Shown here: positions 35,154-47,342 of the stretch, in pieces
Position numbering within the stretch: position 1 is the first letter of the stretch
How the letters are laid out: every line of letters begins with the position of its first letter
NCBI GenBank assembly: GCA_038496445.1
Contig: JALMLS010000253.1
Span: 118,298 to 182,297, forward strand
From: Trichosphaerium sp. ATCC 40318
Taxonomy: Eukaryota; Discosea; Flabellinia; Trichosidae
DNA: 64,000 nt
Reading direction: 5' to 3'
Translations under genes and position numbers: made by a program
The notes under the pieces: model-generated
Seen by the model: the letters and a program-made list of their open reading frames with translations, nothing else
Database searches by the model: none
Told to the model about the DNA's origin: nothing

Positions 35154-38100
35154 TTACGATTTCTGTGACTTGGCAAACCGCACGAAAGAGTCTGTTTCCA
35201 TAAGAACATAAATCGATTTTTGAGCTTCATCAAACAAAGAAGGAGGGTAATCTCTTCGTTTGACACGACTAGTAATCTTAGCCTTAATATCTGCACTACA
35301 ATTGACCGTTTCTGAATAGAAGAATTTGTTGAGAATGTGCTGTGCGGCCGCCGCAGTGGGATCGGATCGGTACTTTGCTGCAGCGTCATAAAATTCCAGA
35401 TTTTCTGAACTGTGTTCTCCTTTGAGGAATTCGAGAAATTGACGGCGTTTAGCGCCATCCTGGAGATAACGCCTAAGCGGAGCAGTACCCAAACGCTCGA
35501 TGATAAAGTCAGTCGAGGCGTAGTCTACATAGAAAGTCAACAAAAAGCTCACATTTAACAAAAAAAAATCGAGAAAAAAAACTCAAGCTGGGTACTGACC
35601 TAGTTCGTCCTGTAAGATATGGTACAAGTGTTGAGACGCTAGTTTCGCTTCCTTGTAGAGTACTTTAAGTATTTCAATGAGCTTAGGGCGGCTCTCGCCT
35701 TTATCGCGACATTGTTTAATGATTTTGACAATGCTCTTTGGTATGCCTTTTGGAAAGTCAAGGTCACTTGCATAATCGTCATCCGCCAACTACAAAAGAA
35801 AAAAAATGTGAGTAAATCATTACACTCTTTCAAGCTACAATAGAGTAAAAAGCACATACAGGATCCGCTTTTGCAAAAATTTCATACAAGACACTACCCA
35901 ATTGGAAGATATTATCAGCTCTTGTGTCATTGAAGGTTAAGTTTCTATTAACCAACTGAGTCAGCGAAGGACAATAATAATTAACATGTAACGTACGGTC
36001 CATCTAGACCATATGCCAAGACACTAGCTTGAACAATACTTCTCTGTACAAATGCAACCTAAAATAAAGGTAAGTTGTAAAGTATTTTATCGCTCGTGAT
36101 TGAGGTACCTTTATGTTCTGTGAAGATATGTTCTGCGGAATAATACGTGGTTCGGCATAGTGCAGAGCATATAAGGCCTCACAAATTCCAATAGCGACCT
36201 TGATTTGGACAATCTTGGTGAAGTTTTTACCCTTCAAGCTTATCACAGTTCTTAGTGATTTGTCGGTAATATCAGGAGCTATCAATGCATGTTCTGTCAC
36301 AGAAACACCAACAAAAGATAGGACATTAGGATGGCCAAATATTCTTCAAAGAAAGTGAGCAAAAATAAATCCTTGTAAAACAAGAGATATCATACCCTTG
36401 GAAGAATGGCAACTTCTTGACTTTAGAAAATATATCTTTCTTCAGTACTCTAACAAGCACAAGCTCTGTGCCAATAGTGGCTTGGAATACTGCAGAATCT
36501 GGATAATCCGCGTACTGAAGTAAAAAACGTTAAATTTGATGGGAACGAGAATAAAAAAAAGAATGCGTACTTTGACTAGATTCTCCATACTGCCTTGCGA
36601 ATATGTCTTGAGAGGCTGAATAGAATCTGCATCATCAGACATAACACGCTTTGCGAGAATCCAACGTGACCAACCCTAAATGGATTCAATAAGTAACCGC
36701 GGTACCTCTAGCGATATCAATGGTACTTACAGCGCAAAATACGTAATTTTCGCCAAGTCCAATACGTTGCTTTACAATTGGGATAGGTAAGGTTACAGTA
36801 GGCTAGACAAGGTGTATAAGCATGGTATTATAAGTATGTAGATTCGCGTACGCGATCTTCGCTCTCGGCTGGTTGTACTGGAATATGTTGAGGGAAACTC
36901 TCAATCGAAAAAGTACCACCTTAAAACAAAGTCAGAAAGACCGTTGATAAATAATTTATTTCCCACGTACCAAAGTAGTAACCTACACGGGCAAGAGACT
37001 CCATAATTAAGTCCTCTAAACGTTGTCGTGCCCACCGATCCTTGAATTTAAATAAAATACGCAAGCGGTCTCCTTCAAGAAGTTCTACCCGCGCGGAGCA
37101 GTATTGGCCACGGCCAACGGCGTATGCCTCGCCCTTCATCTCTACGATGAAACCTGTTCTCCAGTACTCGCGGACTTCTCCGCAACGGAACATATCAACC
37201 ATCAACCTCGCAAAAAATCCGTTTGGTATGCGCTAGGCGGCGTTAGTGATAGGACACCACATTAAAACCATTTATAAAAAAAAGCGTACGCGGAAGCGGA
37301 GGAGGACATGGAGATTAGCAAACTTGAGCCAGCTCTTTGTGTTGTGTTCTTCTTCCTCCTTACGGGTAGCATCAAGTTTTGGAAGAAAGGCAGGGAACAA
37401 GTCATGGTCATCCGTTAGAGAAGTAGAGAGCATGAGTTGATGCAAAATTTGTCTGACCTACAAAACAAGGTTAGGTTAATCATTTCATATGGTTTCTTTT
37501 TGTACCAAATCATCAGCACCAAAATTCCAGTGCCTTCTTCTCCAAAATTGGTCCATTGTTGGTGGTGCTACCAACACTCCTTCCTTGTTTACTTTGTGCA
37601 CTTTTGTGAGTATCCTAGATAGCCAGGTAGGATCAAGAATAACCAACTGTGTAGGAGGAGGCATGTCAATGATGATTCCCTTCTCGGATAAAAAGGTCAT
37701 GGCACGACGAAGCTGTGGGTCATGGGTAATGCCGCATTCGTTTCCAATTTTCTACGTAATAATTAATGCCAAGAGAGCCTAAAGTTTACTAGCAAAAGAA
37801 TCGCTTACCTTAAAGTCTTTCCAACTGAGCAATGGATCTTCGAGGTGCGACAATATTTTTCGCAACTGAAAGTACTTAAACGGAAAGTTTTCTTGAAACA
37901 CTTTGTTTTTGACGCATTTCTTACTGATAAGCTGTCGAAGCTCAGCCATACCAGTACCATCCTTTGCTGAAACTGCCTCTACACCAGTAATTTGTTCCAT
38001 GAACTTGGCACGAATCTCCAACAAGATCTACAAGGGCATAAGCTCTCAGATGAGGAAAAGAAAAATAAGATTTTCATCCTTAGCAATACTATACCTTCTT

Positions 38101-40429
38101 CATCTCAGCTTCACTCACAACATCACGATGTGTGACTGATATGATAATATTAGCGTTAATAGTACGCGAATGAATCAACTGAACCCAATATTCAAGCCCA
38201 GATACGCCATGCTTGGCGTATTCTTTCGCGTTCCAAACAACTACGTAAAGCACACGTCCACCAAAGAATATAGGCATAAAACGAGTTACTTCAGGTTTTC
38301 CCACAAAGTCCCATGTTGTAAAATGGATCTTCCACTCTTGATCACCTAACAAACAGTGAGAATTATTGCACTTTTCACAATTTTTTCTTTTTTTCTCTCG
38401 AAAGTAAGTTGAAAAGAAAAAGCTCGAAAACGAACGTTACCTTTCGCCATCTTTACTTTTACAATCCAATCATCTACTTCTAAAGGTGCTTTATGTTTTC
38501 CAAAGCCGATACCTGCATTTCGTAAGCATACGACCGATTTTATAGGAATTTGGGGGTTTTTGCGTTACCTGCAACGGCATGCTTGTTTTTCTTTAAATAA
38601 TATTTTACGGCCGACTTTCCAGCACCTTCGTGACCCAAAAATAACAACTTCATTTGGTACGAAGGAGCGAATTTCTTCTCAGCTCGTGAGCGCAGCCATT
38701 CCAGTGTTGGTTGCAAACCCTAGTAAGAAGTGAGAAGGCTAAAAACAGGTATTAGGAGTAAATTTTTTTTTGGAACCTTTTTGACAACGTCAAGCGTTGG
38801 CGATCGTAGTTTTGCGTTGCCAGAGAGCTTTAAACACTTAAGCGTTGTTGTGTAACCCAAGGTAGAAGTTATTTCCACAAGGTCGTTATTTTCGAGATGT
38901 AAACCTTGTAAACGACCTAAACCGCCAATATCGTGGTAAATATACTTGAGCTGGTTATTGTTTAAATGCAGTTCTTTGAGGTCTCCCAAGTTTTTAATTT
39001 CTTGAGGTAGTGTTGTCAAGAGATTACTATTTAAATATAGACGTCGAAGTCGTGGTAATAGTGTGAGTTCGATAGGCAATTTTGCAAGTTTGTTGTGTGC
39101 AAACGACACGGATACAAGACGCCTACAAAAAAAATTCAACGATTGAACTTTTCTTCTTTCAAAAAAAAACAAAAACAAAACAAATGTTTTAAACTTGGTT
39201 AGCAAGGATCAAAATATCTTGAGGTTAATACCTAAGAAGGGCTATTTGTGGGGGAATGACTCTTAGTTTGTTATGAGCCAATTGAAGCATTTCCAAGCGA
39301 CCAAAAGCAATAATCTCAAGAGGAAATTTTGAAAAATCGTTATGACTCAAAGAGAGCTCGCGGAGCATTTTCAACTCAGTAATACTTGGCGGAAGGGTAG
39401 AAAGACGATTTTTGTCTACATCTAGGATTTGAAGTTTGACAAGTTGGCCTATATTATCCGGTAGATCTTTTAACTTATTATCGTGTACATCAAGAAGCTC
39501 CAAATGCCTGCAACAGGATTAAGCGAAAAAAAATACAAAACGGTACGAATTTTTTCGCCAGGTGTTATACCTCAGATATCCAATTTCCTTTGGAAGGTGT
39601 GTGATGCCCGTACCTGGGAGCATGAGCGTTTTAAGAGTCCTAAGGATACCAATAGATTGTGACAACTTGGGAATACCCTTTTTCAACTCTAGCTTTCTCT
39701 TCTCGTTTACTAGAACATCCAATATATCCCTAACATCAGGGCCAAAGTTATTTCCCTAAGCTGCGTCAAAAATAACACTTCCCCAAATAACGTTAGGCTT
39801 GCCGATATTTTAATGATCTCTAGTGAATCCATATCAGCAACACCAAGCGGCAGCACTACCAAAAGATTTCCTTGTACATCAAGTTGTTTTAATTGCTTGA
39901 ATTTGCCTATCCACTCTGGCAAGCTCCTTAGTTTGTTATTCTTTAGAGAGAGCGCTTCTAAGCGACCAGCTAAGCTGAGCAGCTCCTTCGGCACAGACGT
40001 CAATTGGCATGAACTGAGATCAAGAGAGGTGCCAGTGCAGTCCTTTATGAGTTTCTCTATAATAGCGTAAAAATAATCATCACTCGAAGCAAATTTATGG
40101 CTTTAAACGCAAAGGTGCGAAAAGAGTGTTTTCCGAAACGATCCTAGAAGCAAGAGACAAAAGCAAGCTAGAATATCGACAGAGTGTTTAAAATAATATC
40201 TGCTATGTCTCCGAATTGCTAGTTGCGCTAACAGACCACTGACGTGCCTGCTCTCCTCATCAGTGAGATCAACTAATTCAGCGGAGTTATTGTGTGTGGT
40301 CCGCGTAACGACGGCTCTGGGTGATGCACGATATGCTTAACTCGCTATGAAGTGTATACGTGATGACGCTATAGTCTTCTCACCAAAAATGATTTTGAAA
40401 AAACTTCTGGAACTAATTTGACATGACAT
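35154..40429 (-). CDS. Roco-family protein: LRR-Roc-COR-pseudokinase-RGS
   Basis: Domains read leftwards: about 10-12 leucine-rich repeats (40000-38740; e.g. LPEWIGKFKQLKQLDVQGN); a Roc GTPase (38660-37900) with P-loop LGHEGAGKS, switch TTWDFVGKPE and SVTHRDVV; a COR domain (37900-36700; LVILDPTWLSRILTKVH); a protein-kinase fold (36640-35590); and an RGS domain (35545-35154; FLEFLKGEHSSENLEFYDAA). The kinase keeps LFGHPNVLSFVGVS-like and NIFQLGSVLYEIF segments, but the VAxK lysine is Arg (VLVRVLKK), HRDLKxxN reads IIPQNISSQN and DFG reads AYGLD, so it should not phosphorylate. Roco GTPases are LRRK2 relatives; RGS domains speed G-alpha GTP hydrolysis. The N-terminal start at 40429 (MSCQISSRSFFKIIF) is inferred through an intron and the first exon joins are uncertain. 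Confidence 0.85.
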
Positions 40430-40711
40430 TCTGCAATCGGGTTACATTACATTGTAGCGCGCACACCGTTACTCATGCGAGTTCTGCCGCGTTATTCACT
40501 TTTGCCCGAAATACAAACACTTATCTAAAAGGAGAAGCAGCTATCAACATTTCAGTAGCGCGTCTACGTCGCATAACATTGGCAACAACTGTGGCGACAG
40601 TTGATGACTCTAAATTGCGCTGGCACCTCAAAAATTGGCGATGACTACTATAATCATGCAAAAACGACTAGGTTTACAACAATAAGGTTGGGGGTGAATT
40701 TGAAGAAATGA

Positions 40712-42106
40712 ATGAAAGAAAGTGCAAGAAAAAAAAAACCAAAGACCACGGTTGAAATCACGCATTCCTTACAACTTGCCCACAGTGAATTCAGAATGCG
40801 TATTACGCGTTTTCTCCGCGTTCAGCCCTCTAAGGAGGCTGTAACAGAGTTTACAAAGCAAAAAGTGGGAAATGCTGTTGTAAGCGAAATCCAGGATGCC
40901 GCTCTCCAAGCAGCGAGGACTGGCAAGCCTGTCAAATTGTCACAGCCCGGCTTGGGTAATATAGAAGTAAAAGGTTCACACGGCGACTTTTTTCATTTCC
41001 ACGCTGGCCACCCAGATAGGGTAGCACGAAAGCTCTCTAATCGTTGGTTTGCTCCAATAACAATTAATTCTGTTGCTGCCCCATACAACAAATTTGCGAC
41101 TGTAGAGCATTACTTTAACAACAGAAAGTTTGCTGCTCATCCAGAATTTGCTAATCGTTTGGCGATTGGACACCCTCAAGTACGCTGTTTTACTATCATT
41201 ACGCTCTTATTTCTCTCGTAGTATATTGGTGACGATGCTGGTGTTGTAAGACGCGCCTGTACGAGTTTTATGTTTTTATCTGTTTTGAATGGCTTGGTAT
41301 CACCGTAGATTGCTAATACTTACCAGGCCAAAAGAAAGAAAATGCATTTTCTACAGAATTACGGGATGAAAACGTACAACCTGACCCTAAGTTTAATGAC
41401 ATACAGGATAGAGTGATGGCAGAAGCACTCAAGGCATGCGTGAACGTCAACCCCTACAACTTTGAAAAACTAGATAGAGTTGTCATTTGACACATTTTTT
41501 TCATAATTTTGACAACACTTGCAGGCTAAATTCGACCAACATCCAGACTTGAAGAAATTATTACTCGATACAGGTAGACGTGGGTTGTTATATAAAGAGA
41601 CTACCGGAGGCTATTGGGGATGTAAATACTTATATACCGGTAAGCCCATGTCGAAGCGATACGTTTGTTACGCCAAGCAGTGAAAAAAAGTTTGTTCAAA
41701 AAATGTCGTACTGACAAGACTCAAATTAGGAAAAAAAATTGATGGAGAAAGAGCAAAACAACTTGTGGGTGTTAACTTGCTTGGTTCTATGCTTGAAGGA
41801 CTTCGAGCAGAGTACGTGCGCGAACTTGACGAAGCAAACCCTGAACTTGCTGCAATACGTAAGGCTGAAGAAGAAAAGAAGAATGCAGAATTAGAAGAGG
41901 GCATTAAGAAAGCGTTCTCGAATGTTAAATTTGATATTACTAAAGTTGATCGGAAGAAGTTGCCAGAAAATATACAACAAATGATGGACCTTGAAATGGC
42001 AGGTGAGCAAGGTGCTGCAGATGCTATACGTGCGCAATTGACACCTAAGGATGATTACGAGCTTGTGAAGCTTGGTAATGAAGGCAAGAAATCCAAAAAG
42101 AAATAA
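40712..42106 (+). CDS. NADAR (YbiA-like) domain protein
   Basis: Five or six exons ending at the TAA at 42104-42106. Start at 40712 or, perhaps better, the in-frame ATG at 40796 (MRITRFLRVQPSKEAVTEF). The NADAR fold shows as KLSNRWFAPITINSVAAP, then FATVEHYFNNRKFAAHPEFA (the family's EHY..KF signature), DRVMAEALKACVN, AKFDQHPDLKKLLLDTG and GGYWGCKYL, with the final helix QLVGVNLLGSMLEGLRAEYV. NADAR enzymes hydrolyse N-glycosidic bonds; bacterial members remove ADP-ribose from guanine or act on riboflavin intermediates. A C-terminal extension of about 90 residues (helical, ending KKSKKK) is outside the usual domain. The neighbourhood holds a macro-domain gene 1.7 kb away. Confidence 0.8.
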
Positions 42107-42374
42107 TAAAAAAAAGCAAGAAAACTTTTGTAGAGTGTATTTTTGTTGTTTGCATAAATTACAAGGCGTCACGTGAGTAGTGTCTATCATACAAAATGGC
42201 CTATTAATCCTTGTAGTTCTTGAGTTTCACTAGCTTTGGATTAGTGACAGAAAGTAAGCTCAAAGTGCACCTGATAAGGAAGGGATTAAGGACTCGAAAA
42301 TAGCAACGTCTTTTGTGAGTTCTATTGTATTATTTAGCGTATTTTTTAAGATGCGAGCGTACTTTTGTGGCTAT

Positions 42375-42678
42375 CTAAGTATCTGGCTTGTTTTTCTCGT
42401 AACGCTAACTGGGTTTTTGCGCTTTGACCGTTGTAGTACTAGTTTAAATGTTAAAATGGATTATTAGAGGCAAAATAAATAAAATAGCCGTTGGTTACCG
42501 TTTGCAAAGCTTCGCTTTCATTCCATAGTGAAGCCACGACGGAAGATACTTTAGTAATAGGAAGAACTGTTAGTTCTTCTTTATACTTCTCCTTCACATC
42601 ACGATTAAATGTAAAGTATGCACTCATAGTAGTTTGGTGAAGTACTGGCGCGAGCGATTTAGTCTTTTTCGTTGCCAT
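42375..42678 (-). CDS. Small HMG-box-like protein
   Basis: Two exons. From the ATG at 42678, MATKKTKSLAPVLHQTTM leads into SAYFTFNRDVKEKYKEELTV and VVASLWNESEALQT. After an intron (about 42440-42502) comes YYNGQSAKTQLALREKNKPDT and a TAG at 42375. The pattern (S-A-Y-F-x-F..., L-W-N...) resembles one HMG box, a DNA-bending domain, in a protein of about 80 residues. The basic N-terminus fits. Its ATG is only 91 nt from the divergent ATG of the Smr gene. Alternative: chance resemblance of a short helical protein. Confidence 0.5.
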
Positions 42679-42769
42679 CAGGAGGTTTCTTTGATTGGAA
42701 AAGACTGTAACGAAAAAGGTCGACTTTTCAGCATTCTCCGCCGCAGAAATACATATTAGTACAAACAAT

Positions 42770-43730
42770 ATGGGTTCGAAATCATCAAAGAAAGCAAAGA
42801 CTGATAACTCTGATAGTTCCAAAACTTCTAAGTCTGCACCTGCAAAGGAGAATACGAAGAAAGAGAAAAAGTCAGCAAGGTCGAAAAAGGATTCAAAACC
42901 TGAGGTAGCTCCTGAAGATACTCCAGATGCCGTCGAAGAGCAGGAAGAAAACGATGACGACAATGAAGAAGAACCTGAAACAAAACAAGACAGCGAGCCT
43001 GCAGAAGATGCTAGTGAGCCTGAGGAAGACGCCGAAGAGTCTGGTGACGATGAAAACGAGGAAGAAGAACAAGAAGACGAACCAGAGGAGGAACCGGAGA
43101 AAGAAAGTGAAGAAGAACAAGAAGAGGAAGCCAAAGAGCAACCTAAGAAAGAGGGTCACATGAGCGACGCGACTGCAGCAGAAGACGACAAGAAATTCGG
43201 TCCTATGCGTAAAATTATCGATGACCACGCAAAAGCTCGCGGAAAGTACTACGATGAAGCTAAAATCGCTCACGATGCTGGGGATGGCGCAAAAGCAAAG
43301 GAGCTTTCCGAAAAGGGAAAGAAAGAAGGAGAGCTAATGAAAGCTGCTCAAGAGAAGCTAGCAGAAGATGTATTCCACTACAAGTACGTTCTTGAAAAAA
43401 AACGAAAAAAAAATCGCTAACGAAACACAGAAACGATAAACTTGAAGAAAACGAAATTGATCTACATGGATTATCGAGTACGTTTCCATAAACGATTATA
43501 GCGGTTAAAACTAACTAATTAATGTAGCTGATCAAGCTTTGGACTTTTTGAATAAGCGTATTGAGTCTCGTGGCGAGGGTAGCGGTGATCTCAATGTTAT
43601 CACTGGAGCAGGACATCACAGCGGCAAAGGAGGTCCAAAAATCAAGCCTGCTGTACTCAAGTTTCTTAAAGAGGGAGGATATGACTTCAAAGAGCATGAT
43701 GACGGTGGTTCAACTGTTGTGACACTTTAA
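42770..43730 (+). CDS. DUF1771-Smr domain protein with acidic N-terminal region
   Basis: Three exons: 42770 to about 43383, about 43427-43471, about 43528-43730. The N-terminus (MGSKSSKKAKTDNSDSSKTS) is followed by a long Glu/Asp-rich tract to about 43140. DUF1771 follows (MRKIIDDHAKARGKYYDEAK, AKAKELSEKGKKEGELMKAA), and splicing in phase gives NEIDLHGLSTDQALDFLNKR, then LNVITGAGHHSGKGGPKIKP, the Smr domain with its DLHG and TGxGxHS motifs. Smr domains nick or bind branched nucleic acid or cleave RNA at stalled ribosomes (NONU-1/Cue2 group). DUF1771 usually sits just before Smr, as here. All key motifs are intact. Confidence 0.85.
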
Positions 43731-43820
43731 GTGAATTCACGATGGAAGCAATAAACCAATAACTTATTTATCAATTTGATTCAGTTACAATGCTTCAACT
43801 TACTACGTAATAGGCATTAA

Positions 43821-44495
43821 CTATGTTGTGAATATTGAGAGTAATGTATCTTGTTCTTCCTTTGTATATGCGACCATTGTTACTTCTTCTAGCCCTTCAT
43901 AAGCATTGTTCCGTATTGCATCAAATCCAATCTGTAGTACATCTTTAAGACTTCGGATTCCTCTAAAAACGCCAGCACTGAGCAAGGTAAAACCAAGTTT
44001 TTTTACACCAAGCTCTTTGGCACGTTCTAAAGCTGCCACATAAGTGGCTGTCAACACAATATCTTTTTCAGCCATCATCTCCTGTACTCCATCATCGTCT
44101 TCCTTTGTTCCAAAAGGTAGTCTGTACACAGGACCAACAGCGTGTATTATCTAACATGTTATTATTAATGTGCATTTTCAAAACTTGTACGAACCCAGCC
44201 AACATTTTTGTGGTTAAAGCTTCGTGTCACTTTGGCATTTCCTGTTTTACAGCCACCCAAGCCTTTTCTCGCTTGTTTTAACTCAAATCCACCAGCTTTT
44301 TTTGTATAAGTGACAGTTTAAGCTCTTTTTTTACTAAATACCTCTATTTACAACCTCATCAACACCAAATCCGCCTGTACACCCCTCGTTCGCGGCGTTA
44401 ACAAACGCATCACCTTTGTAGTCTAGTATGGATCCTCCAGCCAACGTAACTATGCAATTTGAAGGTAGCGTGATACTACCCAGTTGTTGTAGCAT
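43821..44495 (-). CDS. Macro-domain protein (ADP-ribose binding or hydrolysing)
   Basis: Four exons from the ATG at 44495 (MLQQLGSITLPSN) to the TAG at 43821. Reads VTLAGGSILDYKGDAFVNAA then NEGCTGGFGVDEVVNR, KVTRSFNHKNVGWIIHAVGP, and YVAALERAKELGVKKLGFTL followed by LLSAGVFRG. These are the D-A-x-V-N-A-A-N, GP and SaGvfrG loops that hold ADP-ribose. About 180 residues, so just one macro domain. Family members bind or remove ADP-ribose from proteins or nucleic acids. The NAAN and loop-2 Gly residues of hydrolytic MacroD-type members appear present, so an eraser role is plausible. Confidence 0.85.
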
Positions 44496-45025
44496 TATTG
44501 GTGGCAATACAGGTTATTGCTTAATTGATATGTGAAATTCAACTAATACTTCTTTGTTGAATCAGTTGCCACGTGAATAAAGCTTCACCATTTGGTGAGG
44601 TGTCGTTAATAGCATACATACGCAAAGCGCATGGGAAAAAAGGACGAAATTCGTTGTGGCGCGAATTTCCGCGACAAAGTTGCCGGTGTGAAAGAGGAAG
44701 TTCTGTGATGGGTTATTGCAATAATGTTGGCAACTAAAAGTTCTTATCCGGCTTGAACCGTTTGTACTTTGTCGGCTTGAGGCCGAGCCAGCATTTAGCA
44801 TCACTATTGCACAAGTGAATTATACCCTCTGCACAGCAGCAGGCACAGACGCGAATAGGTACCCTGTAGATAGGATTCAGTCTTTGTCTCATTTCCTTCT
44901 TACCAGCACGTTGTGATTGAGTTTCTCGAAGTCTGATACACCCTTGTCTTTCATGTGTTACACGTGATTGGCCAATTAGTCGAACAAGTCGTCTTTTTTA
45001 AACACTTGACATTGTTATTTACGAC
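44496..45025. other. Divergent spacer between macro-domain and COMM genes
   Basis: 530 nt, divergent promoters. Contains CACGTG at about 44570 and a composite CACGTG+ATTGGCCAAT site at 44961-44976. Two short ORFs here look like chance. Confidence 0.5.
44961..44976. promoter_or_regulatory. Composite CACGTG-ATTGGCCAAT element
   Basis: An E-box-type CACGTG palindrome directly abuts the 10-bp paired-CCAAT palindrome, ending 49 nt before the COMM-gene ATG. Position and composition suggest a core promoter element. Binding by bHLH and NF-Y type factors is inference. Confidence 0.5.
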
Positions 45026-45808
45026 ATGGCAACTGATACACGGTTCAGAGGCATAGAAGTAAAGCAGGATCCTTCCAAAGCACCTACATTTTTGGGTATT
45101 AGACGCTCAGATGTAGAAATCAGCAATTTGTTCAAACTGTTGGAAACTGGCATTGATCAGAAGTTACTTCGCAGGGTGCTAAAGTATGTGCTCGAGTACA
45201 TGAAAGGCGTAGAAATATCAAACGAGTTATGGGGCGAACTACAGAAGGCGCTAGGCGACTACAGTGAAGAGAAGCTAAAATCACTGTTTGTGGGACTGTT
45301 TTTTGTGCTGAGGATCGCGGTACGAAAGCGTGTTGAAAGTGAAGTATTCAAGAAGGATTTAACGAACATTGGCGTGCCTGAGGCTCATGTATCTGATATA
45401 ACGGCTGTGTATGGCAAAAGGTAACGAAACCACAACATTTGAAAGCTCCTTTTCCTTTTCACTGGTATTGTACGCTAACGTAAGTAGTTTGCAAGCGCTT
45501 TCTAACCTAACAGACAAGCGGTTCAAATTTCCTTCTGTTACAAGCCTTGATTGGCGACTTGACATTACAATCACCACTAGCGACCTCAAAAGGTATATTG
45601 AGTAGATTTGGTAGCAAAATAACGCCTCTTTAGAGTGTTTGAGCCAAGTATTTTGTGTCGCTTGACAACCACTGATGGCAAAATTCGCACCTTCGAGATG
45701 TCAACCAAAGAATTTCATAAATTACGTTACAATGTGGCGCGCGTACTAAAGGAGATAGATAATGTAGAAAAGCTTCCAATTTTAAAAATTGATAAACAGC
45801 AACAATAA
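45026..45808 (+). CDS. COMM-domain protein (COMMD5-like)
   Basis: Three exons, ATG at 45026, TAA at 45806-45808. The N-terminal part is the usual all-helical HN domain (ISNLFKLLETGIDQKLLRRV, SEEKLKSLFVGLFFVLRIAV). After introns the COMM domain reads FPSVTSLDWRLDITITTSDL, RVFEPSILCRLTTTDGKI and FEMSTKEFHKLRYNVARVLK. The W-R and the final helix are the family signature. COMMD proteins form a ten-subunit ring in the Commander complex that recycles membrane receptors from endosomes. Length (about 220 residues) suits COMMD5. Which of the ten it is needs alignment. Its presence implies the organism keeps Commander. Confidence 0.8.
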
Positions 45809-45947
45809 TTTAAATAGTCACTCTTGTAGTTGTATTTATGGTATAAAACAAGTTATGACAGAGTTAGTTTGGCCTTACATTGCCAATATGATGTAGATTT
45901 TGAGTGGCAAATAAGTTGACTTCACTTGCTATTGTTTGTGTTTGTAT

Positions 45948-47342
45948 AATGTTCGCCAGAAGTGCGTTGGCGCGTGTAGGGTGCAGAAGAACAACATTAT
46001 GTGTAAAAAAAGGTAGTTTTGCGGGTTGGAGGTTTGAAGCAACGCAAGAAGCTAGTAAATCCTCTGGGGTACAAAATGAGAGCGTAGATAATGGTTTCTC
46101 AAGCTCTGAAGCAAATATTGTACAAGAAACAGAAGCAAACGTTAACATATCCACAACTGTAAATACTCAGGACATTGAATCACCTGGCGCTTCTTTGGGC
46201 GCTGAAACTGAACAACTTAAACCAAAGATCGAAGGTGTCGAGGACGCAATACCTACTGGTAAAGACGCTAATCGCGTGACCGAGGCTGAAGAAAAACTCG
46301 TAAACAATGATGCTGAAGAAAAGTATGAGATAAACGACCTCACTGCGTCACAAGAAGGTTCAGATGGTTCACTCCTCGAAAGTGTAGAGACATCAGGAGG
46401 TGTGTTACCAATTTTTCGCCGTCACTAATAATTACAAGAGCCACCTGCTCACATCCGCCTACAACGCGTACCAGTACATGCAAACGAACGGTATAAACTT
46501 ACATTTTTTTTTCGAAAAATTAATGCCTAAACTTGATGTAGGGACGTATATCGTATATGGGAAGGACTTGAGGGCATTGAACCACAATTTGTAGTGCCTC
46601 TCTTTGATAATTATTACAATAAACAGGTAATAAAATTACTTTCATATTTAATACAAATGACACCGGTTTGTAACGCGATTTTTAGCGCGATTGGGTTTGT
46701 AAATTCTCTTCAGTACGCGTTGCAAAGGTACGTAAAATTTGAGTGACACTTGAACAAAATTATGACGTTCTCTCCTACTGTTTACTTTGTGGACTTATAT
46801 CATTATAGATCGCTCTAAATCACGCGCAAGGGTTGTCTAGAGGTGTTTGGTTTATTGCTGCAACTCCATTTAAAATAGATCGCCTTCGTGGTATACCTAG
46901 AGCACAGTATGTTTGATACAACTTTGGAATCATTATTAAATATTTGTAGTGTTGGGCGTAATGCTTCAAAACACGTTGTTGTAGAGAACTTTCCTGAAGA
47001 ATGGAAGATTCCTGATATAGTTGACGCTTTTGAAGAAGAACAAGGAGTTCCTGGTGCTTTACCAATAATCAAAATCAACATGTTAAACAACCAGTACGGA
47101 TTACATTTCAGCTTTGTGTTTTATGTTTTTTTTTTTTCTCCTAGAGCATGTACTGACTTTCATTACCTAGATCGTTTTCTGAGCTATTCCCTGGCGCTAG
47201 TCCTTGTAAATTCAAAGCCCGTGCGCTCATACTTTTCGCATCTGATATTGATGCGTCTGTGTTTTACACACTGATGCATAATCGTGTTTTTAAAGATGAC
47301 AATGGTGTTGATTATGCTTTGAATGTCAGAATGTTAATGTAA
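45948..47342 (+). CDS. Hypothetical protein with RRM-like C-terminal fold, possible organelle-targeting N-terminus
   Basis: Exons can be followed from about 45948 (MFARSALARVGCRRTTLCVK, an Arg/Ala-rich start that could be a mitochondrial presequence) to the TAA at 47340-47342. A long acidic stretch follows (to about 46400), then short exons with GLSRGVWFIAATPFKIDRLR. The last two coding exons, KHVVVENFPEEWKIPDIVDA and, after an intron, KFKARALIFFASDIDASVFY ending in DYALNVRMLM, have the beta-alpha-beta-beta-alpha-beta order and RNP-like strands of an RRM. No named family recognised. Exon joins between 46400 and 46850 are uncertain. Confidence 0.5.

Noticed and set aside
42451-43134. Long minus-strand Ser-rich ORF (227 codons)
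   Set aside because: Its Ser-rich part is antisense to the acidic (Glu/Asp/Lys-coding) part of the Smr gene, which produces Ser/Phe codons on the other strand. Only its last part, from 42678, is kept as the HMG-box-like gene.
44570-44810. Minus-strand ORF of about 80 codons between the macro and COMM genes
   Set aside because: Ser/Cys/His-rich, no splice partners, no domain; lies in the divergent promoter region.
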